Below are positions 13,301-24,408 of a DNA stretch of 64,000 nucleotides, piece by piece. The stretch's first letter is position 1; every line of letters starts with the position of its first letter. The position numbers and the translations under genes are program-made. The notes under the pieces are model-generated. The model was not told the DNA's origin, ran no database searches, and was given only the letters and a program-made list of their open reading frames with translations. This DNA is from Halictus rubicundus. Its lineage: Eukaryota; Arthropoda; Insecta; Hymenoptera; Halictidae. The stretch covers positions 6,247,822 to 6,311,821 of the forward strand of contig NC_135158.1 of NCBI RefSeq assembly GCF_050948215.1. The letters run 5' to 3'.

Positions 13301-16287
13301 CGTAACTGTATATTAAATGTATCATTACTTACTTGCTATATCTAACCATTGGTGCACACACTTTTATCATTCGAGGCTCCTTCAACATTTCTATTATATC
13401 AACGGTCATTTTAATGTTTTTGTATACTTTGTATGAATGAAAAAACTGTGCAAACACTAAAAAAAATAATATGCATATCTCTTTTCATTCGTTTCTTCTA
13501 TATCTTTTTCAAAAATAAATTGTTTGTAAATATATAAACCTGTAAACAGAAATGTTTAAATCATAATGTTAAGTTTATATAAAATTTTTTATTAAATGTT
13601 TTAGTATCATTAAGTGTACATTACAATGCATAAAGTAGGGCAAATTTACAGTTATACAAACACGATGCACGTATATTTTCTAAACAACAGTATATTGTCT
13701 CATTGACATCCAATTCTTTCTATTCGAATCAATTTCTACATTCATAATGCATTATAATAATTCTCGTAAGTATTATTTGATCTGATCATTTCTATGTAGT
13801 AAACAATTCAAATACTTAATTGTTTAAACATAACCTTGTCGTTATTAATATTTACTTACTTCAATCAACATTCATTAATTGTATATTATATTTTTAATAA
13901 ATATATTCCATATAGTAGCAACTAATAATTGGTTTTCTTTACTACGATCCTTGAATTTATGTTAATACTAACAAAAATCATGTTTTTCTATAAACATTTG
14001 TTGATTTTAAGAACTCACAATTTTAACCTATTTCAATCTGTTACCACTAACTTAAACAAATAAACAAATTTATTTTTATTAACATTATTATAAAATGCTT
14101 ACAATTAAGAGTTGTACTACTTATTAAAAATCTATTTAGAAAATAATTCTGAATGATATTTTTTATTGTCTTTTAAATTATACAAAATAAAAACAACCTG
14201 TTGCATTATACATCAATTTTAATTTTAAAAGGTCCTACGGAAGAGTGTCCTTTGACAAAGAGCAGAAGTTATAAGCATAAGTTAAGCATGTACTGTGGGG
14301 ATGGTTTAAAATTTATTATAAGTTGTTTCACCATTTTGACCATTTCCATTACAACAACATTAATTTTGCAAATACTTTATGCTGAAGAAACTCCTCAGGT
14401 ATATAAAAAATTATAGAAAAATAATTCAATTTTGTACATCGCTTATCATGTTATCTTGTATTAGGATAAAGCTATTATCCATGGAGCTGTTGCAACCGAT
14501 TATGCAAACTGTTCACAAATTGGAACTAAAATATTACGAAAAGGTGGTAATGCAGTAGATGCAGCTATAGCAGCAACTATTTGTATGACAGTTGTTGCTC
14601 CGCATAAGACTGGTCTTGGTGGGTAAGTCATGTATAACATTTCATTAATATTTTTATATTCTTACGATTATAATTTTAGGGGTGGCTATGTTATGATATA
14701 TAATCATAAAGAGCGAACAAAACCGTTTATTATTGACTTTGCCACTAATACTGTTGAAGGTATATATTTAGTTGATTTCTATCTTTCATCTAAGATACAA
14801 ATATTTCAAACAATTTTACAAAAATACATAATTTGTATAATTTATACATTAGGTGCTTTTGAACAGAGTGGAATACGTGTGCCAGCTGTTTTAAAAGGAT
14901 TAGAGTATGCACATAGCTTAAAAGGTAAATTACCATGGAGTGAGATTATAAAGCCTTCTGTAACTCTAGCTAAAGAGGGATTTGTTGTATCCAAAGAGTT
15001 AGCAAGTGAAATATCAAAACATGTTGGCTATGAAACTTTATATGGACACCTTAGTGCTGGTGATACACTGAAGTTACAAGATCTTAGCGATATGTTGAGT
15101 GCTGTAGCACAACATAGCTCTAAAGGTTTGTACATAGTATATGTTTACATAGTTTTAACAAATTGTCTTAATGAAAATGTTTTTATTTTTTCGTAGTATT
15201 GTATAATGGAACTTTCTCGCAGAAACTGTTTCATGAAAAAGATGAGCTTCCCGAGCTGCTTCAACAATTGACAAATTATAAACCTATTTTGTATCCGGCA
15301 AAAAAATCCAGTTTTCATAAATATGCAATATATTATCCTCCACACATGATGTTGTTGGAATCAATGATCACATCGTTAGAAAATTTAAAAATATCTATGG
15401 AGAATGCTTCTACAATAGAAGCACAAATTCGACTAGCTGAAGCATTGATACATTCAACTTTAATTCCATTGCAACTAAGACAAAATGGTTTGTAAAAATT
15501 ATTATATTATAACTGGTAAACTGTTTACAGCGTAAAGATTAAGATAGGACAATTGCTTCATAAAATAATTATTATAGCCGAAGAGGAAAAATACACTGGA
15601 GTTATGGCAATGGACTGGGAAGATCTTTACGTTTGTATCATAACGTTAGTATTAGAAATATATTCTATAAACTGTCGAGTAAACCACTTATTTATTTCGG
15701 GTTCTCATACACCTCTACTTATTTAATTTTATTACAGTGGACTTAGTTCCCCATTTGGTTTTGGATACATGTCGAATGCAGGTTTCTTGCTAGATAAGAG
15801 TGACACGAATAATAGTTTGTCCATGCTTACTCCAATTATTTTCCATAACAACAAAGCATTATGTGGATTAAGAGGAGTATTTGGAACTGATGATCCATTA
15901 ATCATAGGACAACTAATATACAATATTATTGTGCGCGAATTAAACGTTTCCGAAGCTATAGAATATCCAAGGTACAAAATCTACATGAAATTATTTTCGA
16001 TTTTTTTTCTGAGCGGTGCAGGACGTATGCCAATAGACACATGATTACTTGAATGAAACTTTTTATGTTTTTTAAGGTATTATTTCTTATCGGATGGACT
16101 TGCTGTAGAAAGTGATCAGAAACATTCTGTAAATATTCTACTACGAAATAAGTTGAACTTAATGGTGCCAGCTTTGCACGTGGATACAGATTTAATATTG
16201 AAAAGTGTGAACGCCATCATAAAACGGAAAGATTCGATGTCGAGTCATTCAGACAGTAGAGGAGGAGGTCTTTCATCGAGATATTAA
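7339..16287 (+). CDS. Gamma-glutamyltranspeptidase-like type II membrane protein (GGT7-like)
   Basis: Nine exons: 7339-7417, 14232-14398, 14465-14622, 14680-14759, 14853-15125, 15197-15487, 15578-15644, 15738-15971 and 16077-16287, totalling 520 codons including the stop. The protein has a short cytoplasmic tail, one transmembrane helix at about residues 51-75 and an ectodomain with family signatures (GGNAVDAAIAATICMTVVAPHKTGLGGGGY, PAVLKGLEYAH, GKLPWSEIIKPS, SSPFGFG). GGTs process glutathione and its conjugates outside the cell. Several active-site elements look lost: DFRE is replaced by DFATNT, the residue after the presumed nucleophilic Thr is not followed by His (YTGVMAMD), TSTIN is replaced by ITGLS, and the Gly-Gly oxyanion loop reads RGVFG. 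A non-catalytic GGT7-type role is inferred. The first exon is inferred from its ATG, donor and matching phase; otherwise translation could start near 14289 at MYCGDG. Polyadenylation signals lie at 16354 and 16369. Confidence 0.8.
8185..11619 (-). CDS. RAD54L: DNA repair and recombination ATPase RAD54
   Basis: Exons 11373-11164, 11077-10887, 10632-10430, 10361-9919, 9838-9577, 9502-9337, 9149-8744, 8665-8502 and 8377-8185, plus a proposed ATG-only first exon at 11619-11617 directly followed by GTAATG. The sum is 747 codons including the stop (746 aa; human RAD54 is 747 aa). The N-terminus IRSLAPSQRGKR matches the family's RRSLAPSQ. Snf2 helicase motifs are intact: DEMGLGKT (I), DEGHRLKN (II), SGTPIQNDL (III), VLVSNYTQTLDLFE (IV), SSKAGGCGLNLIGANR (V) and ARVWRDGQKK (VI). 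The C-terminus has the CxxC and CNSDLSDW zinc-associated region and ends FVFHHRSHE. RAD54 drives RAD51-mediated strand exchange in the nucleus. The initiator exon is the weakest part. Confidence 0.96.
10674..10821. mobile_element. 148-bp MITE-like element with terminal inverted repeats, in a RAD54 intron
   Basis: The ends are near-perfect inverted repeats about 24 bp long, beginning GGAGGTGTGCGAGAACCTGA on the left and the complement of GGAGGTGTGCAAGAATCCGA on the right, with three mismatches. The interior has further self-complementary blocks (CGTCGGGACAGGTCGGGA and its near-complement). No coding capacity. It belongs to the same sequence family as the copies at 15695, 20087 and 42965. Confidence 0.75.
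12132..13409 (-). CDS. DUS4L: tRNA-dihydrouridine synthase, DUS4L type
   Basis: Three exons, 13409-13333, 13259-13062 and 12903-12132, make 349 codons including the stop. The start at 13409 (MTVDIIEMLKEP) precedes the FMN-binding barrel entry CAPMVRYSKLQFRTLVR. Key motifs follow in order: PLVVQFAA, the catalytic loop NGVDLNCGCPQRWA with its cysteine, MKTGYGADLL, VSVKIRL, FLTIHAR, LPLIANGDV and GVMSARGILANPALF. The enzyme reduces specific uridines in the tRNA D-loop using FMN and NADPH. The fold and catalytic Cys are visible; target positions 20a/20b are known for Dus4 homologues and not shown here. The C-terminus ends in an acidic stretch (EEEDDQ). It lies on the strand opposite to its proposed host intron. 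Confidence 0.95.
15695..15716. mobile_element. Terminal fragment of the AGAGGTGTGCGAGAACCC element family
   Basis: The complement reads AGAGGTGTATGAGAACCC, matching the end of the elements at 10674, 20087 and 42965. It lies in the short intron 15645-15737 of the GGT-like gene. Only one end is recognisable. Confidence 0.45.
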
Positions 16288-16505
16288 AAATTATGTACTT
16301 TTGAAACTTTTTATTGTACAAAAAGTTCGTTCTCAGTCGGGACTTATTTTTTTAATAAATTTTTATACAATAAAGCATAAAATATTGTAAATGCTACTGA
16401 GATTATTGTTGGTTTGTATATACATACACAAAATATGTACTTTTCATTTAGCAAGTATGCATCGAATTATTCGACTTATTTCAACATTACTTCATACATA
16501 TTTTA
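16288..16505. terminator. Convergent 3' region between the GGT-like gene and the GDP-fucose transporter
   Basis: 218 bp separate the two stop codons. AATAAA signals on the plus strand at 16354 and 16369 serve the GGT-like gene. The 3' UTRs of the two genes probably abut or overlap. Confidence 0.6.
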
Positions 16506-17927
16506 CTATATTTTTAACAGCTGTCTTTCCTCTCTATACTCTCTAGTTAAATCAAGTTGTCTTAATCTAGCATACATTGCACTACCGCCAAGGACAATCA
16601 TATTACTAAACCACCACATAAGCGTTTTGTTTTCATTGTACCAATAAGTCGCCAATACTGTTTGTGCACAAGCTTTAGCAGTTCCGCTAATGTTGTGTGT
16701 TAAAGGAGACGTCACTTTTATTTGAAGTGCAGAAACATAACCATTAGCAAACCCGCAAATGCCACCAACCATCATAACAGACCAAAAAGTTAGTGATCCG
16801 AGTTTATTGTAATTATACACTGTAATATGTTCTCCATTAGCTATCATTAATGGAAGGAATATAATGACGCTGTACGCGTTATTATAATAAGAAAGTAACC
16901 AAATTTCTTGGTTCAATTTAGGAAGCACTTGTTTCATATGGATGGAGTATACAGAAAGTGTCAATGATCCAAGCACACCAAAGATTGTTCCTAAAGCAGA
17001 TAGAGAACCTGCGACATGCTCTTGGCCTACACCCAGCCAGAAACCAAGAACAATAAATCCACAACATGCAATACAGTTTGTAGAAGTCTTTTGACCTGCG
17101 AAATTACGACAATCCATTATGTTGAACTTAACTGTAATCTTTTGTAGAGATTCTTACCAAGTATGAGGTAGGTGAAAATGACATTAAATACAGTTGTTAA
17201 TGAACGTCCTATGTAGTAAAATGCAACACCAACATGTTTCAAACATAAATTGTTAGTTGCAATCATCCCAGTGAATAACAGGGACAAAGGTAATACCTAC
17301 AAACATTGCAACAATGATTATACTGTAATAACTTATCTTCTGTAATCTTGCTAAGCTTTACATAGGATACACATCCATCTTACAAAATTAATGTTTGTGA
17401 AACTAAATGTATTTGTGGCTTATAGCCTGTCCAACGAAACAAGGCAGTAAATGTAAACATAGCCACTCAAGTGTACCAAAGTTGAAGTTACCATTCTCAA
17501 ATAGTTAGCAAAGGACACAGGTGGTGCTTCACTGCCTCGTCATATTGGATAAACTATAGTAGTTTAATTAAAAATATTACCTTTCTAAAAGATTCTCTGC
17601 AATATGGATTTCCATTGGGAAACTGAACATATTTTGGAAACCATTTGGATAAACTACTAAGAATTACACAAATAATTAAGCTTATTATACATTGACACCA
17701 TGTTACAAAAAGTGGTGCATCCAAATTTATAGTATCGCTTGACAAAAGGGCTTTGTTTATAAATACTGTTAGTATGGAGACTACCCTGAAAAAAAGTCAA
17801 CTGTATAAATAAAATAATTGAAATTAAAAATAAATTTGCTTGAATGCATTAATACTTACCAATACGATGCAACAACTATTGCAATGTATACAAATTTTGA
17901 CCATAATCCAATTTCTACTTCTGTCAT
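16506..17927 (-). CDS. SLC35C1: GDP-fucose transporter (SLC35C1/Gfr)
   Basis: Exons 17927-17860, 17785-17581, 17296-17158 and 17095-16506 give 334 codons including the stop. The protein is a multi-pass (about ten-helix) nucleotide-sugar transporter with the SLC35C1 signatures INKALL, PLFVTWCQC, MIATNNLCLKHVGVAFYYIGRSLTTVFNV, GFWLGVGQE, GTIFGVLGSL, NNAYSVIIFLP, GFANGYVSALQIKVTSPLTHNISGTAKACAQTVLA and LGGSAMYA. It imports GDP-fucose into the Golgi in exchange for GMP to feed fucosylation, including of Notch. Length is in the usual range. It is convergent with the GGT-like gene and head-to-head with the adiponectin receptor, whose start is 1.6 kb away. Confidence 0.95.
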
Positions 17928-19564
17928 TATTAATAATTTTTATCTAATAAAAAATTGATGAAGTTATGCCACGTACACAAACTAAAATCACGCAACAACA
18001 ACAAATGCAGCAAAACTTCAGCATTGCTTTCTAGTTATTATTATACATATATACGTACACATACATACGCAAGAAGGTATAAAATTTAGTAAATTAAGAA
18101 TGTTTTGATTACAAGTGAGTAACTTCTTTAAATCTCAGTTCCTTTACATTGTTATAAAAATTATTAGTGTATCTTTATAATAATTACATTTATCCCAGAG
18201 GATCATTTTCTGTTTAGTGTTAGAAAATATTCTATATAGTGTACTATTTATACAGAGAAGTTGTCGAATTTCTATGAATTTCTAAAAGTCACATAATAGA
18301 CTTGTGAGTGATATAGCCAATAAAAATAACACAAGTAACTAGTGGTCATGAAACGAATTTGATTGGCTGACAACCTACCATGACGGCATAGTACTTGCTG
18401 ATACAACTAAAAATTAGAATACATAGATAAAAAGCTACTTGAAAAGTCGTTTGTTCTATTTAGTTAGTCATTCGAGCCTGTGAAACTAATTCCTTTAACA
18501 AAAACTTTACTTTTTAAAAGAAAGATTCAATATTTCGATTCTTTATTTTTCTAATTCTAATACATTTGACTTGAACATACGTATAAGGTATAAAGTGTTG
18601 AAGTTTAAATTAATATATTCTAGTTTACACGTCTTTTTCAAGAATATGTATTACAGTTTTTCCGTAAAGCGGCAAGTACTGAGAACAAATGATATTGTAC
18701 ATACGTATGTATAGATATACATATATATGTATAAATGTTAACACGTGGTATCTAGTACTCGGCTATTCTCGACTCTTGTCGTAGCAATGAATAACTGAAA
18801 ATTAGAAGTTGCATAAAATAATTTGTACCAATTGAAAGCATGTTTTGAACAGTTTATGTTTACCAATTACTACTGAAATTACGGTATTTTTCGACGTAGA
18901 TGTGAAATTTTCATGATTTGTCGTGCGACGGGTATGTTAAGTATGTCTTCTATTGGCTTAGTCAATCGAACTTTGTACTTTACGGAACTGTTATCGTATT
19001 GTGTGCAGTTTTATTATGAATCCCATCTGTCAAAGCATCATGTGTATACGACGCATTAACTACAGTTTGTTATTTTATTAAGAAAGATCGTGCACAATTT
19101 CGCTAGATTAATCGAAAACTACAATCAACATACTCTTTTTCGTAATTGTTGACGTAAGGACATAATTATCGCAATTCATTATATAAGAGGTCATGACCTT
19201 TTTAAGTTGCTAATATTTCATTAAAATCATTCCGCATATATCTAGTCGATCATTCCACATTCAGCAGCATTATAATTTTGTTCCTTAGAAATCTTGCATA
19301 CTAAATCATTATGTAAGTGCATAATCTAAGCTTCTTACAATTTTAAGTTGGTGTTTTCCAGTGTGTTGAAATATTATTAAAAGGAATTACATTGTCTCTA
19401 AACTGTGTAATTGTTAATAATACCATTTATTTTATATATATTATATATATATATTTTAGATATATACATTATGTTGCAACCAATTGTTTGTCTGTATTTC
19501 ATGTCGTATAACTAAATTGTCCAACAATATTTTTAGACACTTGAAGCAATTGCAAGTCTAGAAT
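17928..19564. promoter_or_regulatory. Divergent intergenic region between the GDP-fucose transporter and the adiponectin receptor
   Basis: 1.6 kb of AT-rich DNA without convincing open frames, bounded by start codons on opposite strands. An AG acceptor-like site at about 19536 (TATTTTTAG) shortly before the AdipoR start suggests a spliced 5' leader. A TA-rich run lies at 19431-19466. Otherwise nothing recognised. Confidence 0.5.
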
Positions 19565-21511
19565 ATGTCGCAATACGAGGATGCCATTATTGAAGATAAA
19601 GGAAACAATGACATTAGTGCAATTGACTCGGGAATTCGTCATAGAATTCCATGGAGTGATCGTGTATCATTGAATAGCGAAGTACCAGGCTTACACGAAG
19701 TTAAAGAATTATTGGATGATGATGATGCGAGTTGTTTGGCAGAAGAAGAAGATGGAGTTGGTTGTCCATTACCATCAACTCCTGAAGATGATCATCTTTT
19801 GGATTGTGAGGTATAAAATTGCAAGTTTAATCTAAATTATTTATTATTTAAATATTCGCTTACTTTATCTTTGAATGTTTACATTTAAATAATATCAGCA
19901 ATGAAGCTTATTAACATGTTGCAGATGACAGAAGTTCTCAAAGCTGGTGTATTGAGCGATGAAATCGATCTTGGTGCATTGGCACATAATGCTGCTGAAC
20001 AGGCAGAGGAATTTGTTCGTAAGGTACATACTACATTTATGTGTTTATAAATATCTAATATACTAATGTTGCAAATATTATGTGGCCTTCCCGACTCTTC
20101 CCAACCATCAGGTACTCGACATTTTCGGGTTCTCGTACACCTCTAAAAGTTGGGCATTTACCAATGAGATTACCATTTTTTGAAACTAGTTTATGTAATA
20201 GAAATACAGTTCTAACTTAAAGAAATGTGCTAATTGACTATTAATTGTAGGTGTGGGAAGCATCATGGAAACAATGTCACTTCAGAAATCTTCCAAGATG
20301 GCTACAAGATAATGATTTCTTACATGCTGGTCACAGACCACCTTTACCATCATTTTATGCCTGTTTCAAAAGTATATTTCGTATTCATACCGAAACTGGA
20401 AATATTTGGACTCATTTACTTGGTAATATTTGTTTTAATCCTGCAATGGTACTCTGGGATCTCTCGCGACCCCAGCAAAATATTCTGTAGCCTGAGATAA
20501 ACGGGGTATCATGGCAGGATTCGATTCACAAAGAAAATTTTTATTTACAAATTGATTACACTGATTTGTAACAAATTGATGTATATGTTGTTTAGGATGT
20601 GTGGCATTCATTGGCATAGCAATATTTTTCATAACACAACCTCCTATAGAAATACAACTGGAAGAAAAATTGGTATTTGGTACCTTTTTTGCTGGTGCTA
20701 TAATGTGCTTGGGAATGTCGTTTGCTTTTCACACGGTACACTGCCACAGTGAATGTGTTGGAAAGTTGTTTTCGAAATTAGATTATTGTGGAATAGCCAT
20801 GTTAATTATGGGTAGTTTTGTACCATGGCTTTACTATGGGTTTTACTGTGATTATCAACCGAAGTTGATTTACTTGTCCGTGGTTGTATTACTTGGTGTA
20901 ACCAGTATAGTTGTGTCGCTTTGGGAACGATTCGGTGAACCAAGTTATAGACCATTGAGAGCAGGAGTTTTTATGGGATTTGGTCTTAGTGGGGTAAGTC
21001 ATATTTGCACCACTTGTAATTACAAATTTTCTTTTCATTACTGTTGTGTTATGGGTTACCGTATTATGAAATGATAATTTTTTTTGTAGGTAATACCAGC
21101 AGTTCATTATGCTATTGCAGAAGGCTGGTTTAAAGCAATTAGTCAAGCATCTCTCGGTTGGTTAATATTAATGGGATGTCTATATATCTTAGGAGCATTG
21201 TTTTATGCATTAAGGGTACCTGAACGATTTTTCCCTGGAAAATTCGATATTTGGGTAAATATGCTTTGTTTAAAAATTAAATTGAGTTATGTGTGATTTT
21301 TGAAATTAAATTGAATTGAACAAATGTAATTCTTTTGTTGTTTGATATTTCAATGTTAATGTATTTCGTCTTAAAGTTTCAGAGTCACCAAATTTTCCAT
21401 GTACTGGTCATTGCAGCTGCTTTTGTTCACTATCATGGAATAACTGAGATGGCTATGTATAGAATGACAATAGGGGACTGTACAAATCCATCGCAGGTGA
21501 TAGCTTTTTAA
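19565..21511 (+). CDS. AdipoR: Adiponectin receptor (PAQR family)
   Basis: Six exons, 19565-19810, 19925-20023, 20251-20422, 20596-20993, 21090-21254 and 21377-21511, give 405 codons including the stop. A long acidic cytoplasmic N-terminus (ELLDDDDASCLAEEEDG) leads into the AdipoR core: VWEASWKQCHFRNLPRWL, DNDFLHAGHRPPLPSF, FRIHTETGNIWTHLLG, the zinc-site motif FAFHTVHCHSE, then LDYCGIAMLIMGSF, GVIPAVHYAIAEG, RVPERFFPGKFDIW and the second zinc motif HQIFHVLVIAAAFVHYHG. Vertebrate AdipoRs have seven helices, an inverted topology and ceramidase-like activity; in insects the receptor affects insulin signalling and lipid balance. The C-terminus (PSQVIAF) comes from reading past a possible donor at 21497, so the last residues could differ in another isoform. 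Confidence 0.96.
20087..20144. mobile_element. Fragment of the AGAGGTGTGCGAGAACCC element family in an AdipoR intron
   Basis: Contains CCCGACTCTTCCCAACC and ends CATTTTCGGGTTCTCGTACACCTCT, the complement of the terminal repeat seen at 42965 and 10674. It appears truncated at its left end. It lies within intron 20024-20250. Confidence 0.6.
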
Positions 21512-24408
21512 TTGTGCAATGGACATACTGAACGTGTTGTTGGATTTCATTTAATGTACCTTTACAGAGATTTAAAAAAGTCCTAAATCTTTGTATGTCA
21601 GTAGATCTGTACTATTCAAAGAACTGCTGAAAACAATTTCATAAAAAATAATTGTATTTTATTATAATTAAAAAAAAAAATTCGGAAGGAAACTTTAAGT
21701 TTTCAATAATGAGCACACTATTTCAAATGCATCAAATTTACCAAAAATTTTCGCAGTACAAATTAATGAGTAACACAACTATTAATACGTGTTCCTTGTT
21801 TCATTTAGAGAATTTATTGAAATTATCGTAAGTAATTCATTTAGTGATTTACGAATGGTGTTTAAAGTCTTTCTGATACATTTCTGATACTATAGACATT
21901 TTGTAATCGGATGATAACTAATGTTTGTTTCACGCAGTTCTCTTGTTAAAAACAAGTTAAATGGAATTATAAATGTGACACAAAGTACAGAGATATATGG
22001 CAACAAACAAAGCTTAATTATATTAAGATTTAGGAAATAATTATAAACTACAAATGATTTTATAGCGTAAGCACTATAAAAGTTGTAATATATCTTGAAC
22101 ACAAACATTGTTAAGCAATGAAAACTATTTATTGTAATGATTATGGGAACTATAAAAAATTTTGATTCTTTTTGTATCACATCTGTGAGAAACAAGAAAA
22201 TGCGGTAGCACTGGTTTTCCAGTCTGTACATAGTTAAATCTTAAGTAAGGTTAATTTTACACTGCAACTTTCTATTTTGAACAGTGATTGCATATTCTTC
22301 ATGCTTCAGTATTAGTAAAGCAATCTCTCCGTTTTTGTTAAATACTTCGTTTTGATTCTATCCTATCAATATGTATTTATCAATCGAATTTTCATTGCGA
22401 TTCTGTTGATTTTTTTAATATAAAAAGAATGTTGAATATTTCTGTTATTGTGTAGGGTCTAGTACTTCTAAAGAGATATTGTTGAAATTTTTACATAAAT
22501 AATTCTGAGCATTGGTAAATTAATAAAGAAGGAAATTATGCATTTCATATGTAAAAACACAATGATCCTACTTTATGTAATTTCCCAAAATATATTTTTC
22601 TAAACAAATATTGTAGTATCATTTTGTGGACTACTCGAATATGCTAGGAACATCATTGTCTAGTGTAATCAACGACAATCGGAATATTTAGAAATGAAAT
22701 TAGGATTTCTGAGTACCTTCTTACAACAATTTAATAAAGTAATAATCTCTGATATCAAGAGAATTATTACCCAGTTATATAATATAATATAAGCAAAACT
22801 TGACTTTATTATTAAAAACGATGAAATGATGTCCAAGTTTATTTCAGTGATGTACAATTTACTTTTTACCTTTAAATTAAAGTCTTGTATCAAACATTAA
22901 AATTATGGTATTTTACTGGCTCATTGTATTTATCACTATTGAAAGGCTGTAATCATTTCTATGTTTCCTCTATGCCTAATTTAATTTTAAAAAATAATTC
23001 CGGTGGTTGTCTATACATTTTATAGAAAAATCGTTTATACAAAATATTTGTACATCAGTTTATATGTACATCTTATTAAAAAACGTCTCCGTAAGAATCA
23101 GTTACCTCAATATGTTTTATTTGAACTGTATAACAAAATTTAAATGATCATCTTTGAGAATTTTAAAATACAAAATAATTCACAAGTATATTATTCAAAG
23201 TATGTCTTTATTTTCAAAATTATATAATTTTGTGTTATACATTTTTATTTTACATAGAATCTAAATTCTATACAGCATATCTAAGTACGTAGTTTGTCTG
23301 CCGTAAATATAATTATTGTGCATATATAAATTCACCTATTTCAAACAGCATAGTAAGACGGGAAGCGTATGTATATATATATATATAATGACGTTGACAA
23401 TTGACTAATAGCATGTGGCAAATGCATGATACAGATGTTAAAACAAATTTAATTGAATGATATTAATCATTTTGCCTCCACTAATATCGCGATAGCGACG
23501 AAAGATGTTAAAATCGATACAACGAAAAAAATATCTCGATGAGACATCGATAAATAGTCTGTTTCGGTTGAGGAACGGTTCGATAGTTGTTACCTGCATT
23601 TCGCGTCGAGTACGTCCATAGAGAAGCGCAATGCGTTATTTAAAGAAATGAAATGTTAATCTGGACGAGAGAACATTGTCTGCATTTCATTTGTGAGAAG
23701 TATGAACGTGATTTCTCGAAACGAACTATGATTTACTACACGTAATGTTTATACAATGGAATAGTTCATTTCGTTGATACCTATTCATACATAGATCAAG
23801 AGACGAGAACATGTAAATGAATTTATCAAATATTTGGTAGTTTACCGTAAGGAACCGATAGATTCGTTCACTGGGTAAACGAAAATTGAGAAAGGTCTTG
23901 GAAAGAAGCGCACAGAAATAAAATCACGATACATTCTCGACAATGTGAAATTCTTATCGTATTTTCCCATTGATAGTGTACCATGGAAATTTATCAAGAT
24001 GCGAATAGTTATCTGTTCGTTCACGTATCCAATCCAGCAAACGTGTTTTCAATCGCGTTCGATTTCTCTTTTACGATTCTAGATATGTGATAAATTGACA
24101 CGTATATTATGAATATTCCGAGCATGGAATGAGAAATAGTGTTTCACATGACAATCCATTAATGCATCGTTAATCAGAGCATTTGACGTTATGCTTTTTG
24201 CACATTATGTTCACTGATTTTGCTAGATCAAGGTAAACAAATCACAAGTAAATCAGTAAAGAGACACATAGTATAATTTCCAAAAATTCAATTTTTATAG
24301 CATATAAGCAACATAAATTAACGACAAACTTTGTTTTATTCTCTCTCTCTCTCTCTGTCTGAAATCATGTTTTTTGTATAACTAAATATAGTTATCTAAT
24401 TACTAACG
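21512..24408. other. 2.9-kb stretch without a recognised gene
   Basis: AT-rich DNA holding the AdipoR 3' UTR at its start and probably the 5' flank of the C3orf18-like gene at its end. A less AT-rich block at about 23470-23720, with repeated CGAT-containing words, could be promoter or leader. A TA run (about 23370-23388) and a CT repeat (about 24341-24355) are present. The open frame 21890-22231 has no recognisable content. Confidence 0.5.

Larger units (their letters stand above)
7418..14231 (+). other. Proposed 6.8-kb first intron of the GGT-like gene, containing two minus-strand genes
   Basis: The donor after GGGTCAG at 7417 and the acceptor TTTTAAAAG at 14231 join in phase and give a continuous, hydrophilic cytoplasmic tail (NGSGPTEECPLTK). 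Between them lie the complete minus-strand RAD54 and DUS4L genes. The rest is AT-rich non-coding DNA: 7418-8184 (RAD54 3' flank), 11620-12131 and 13410-14231. Confidence 0.5.
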
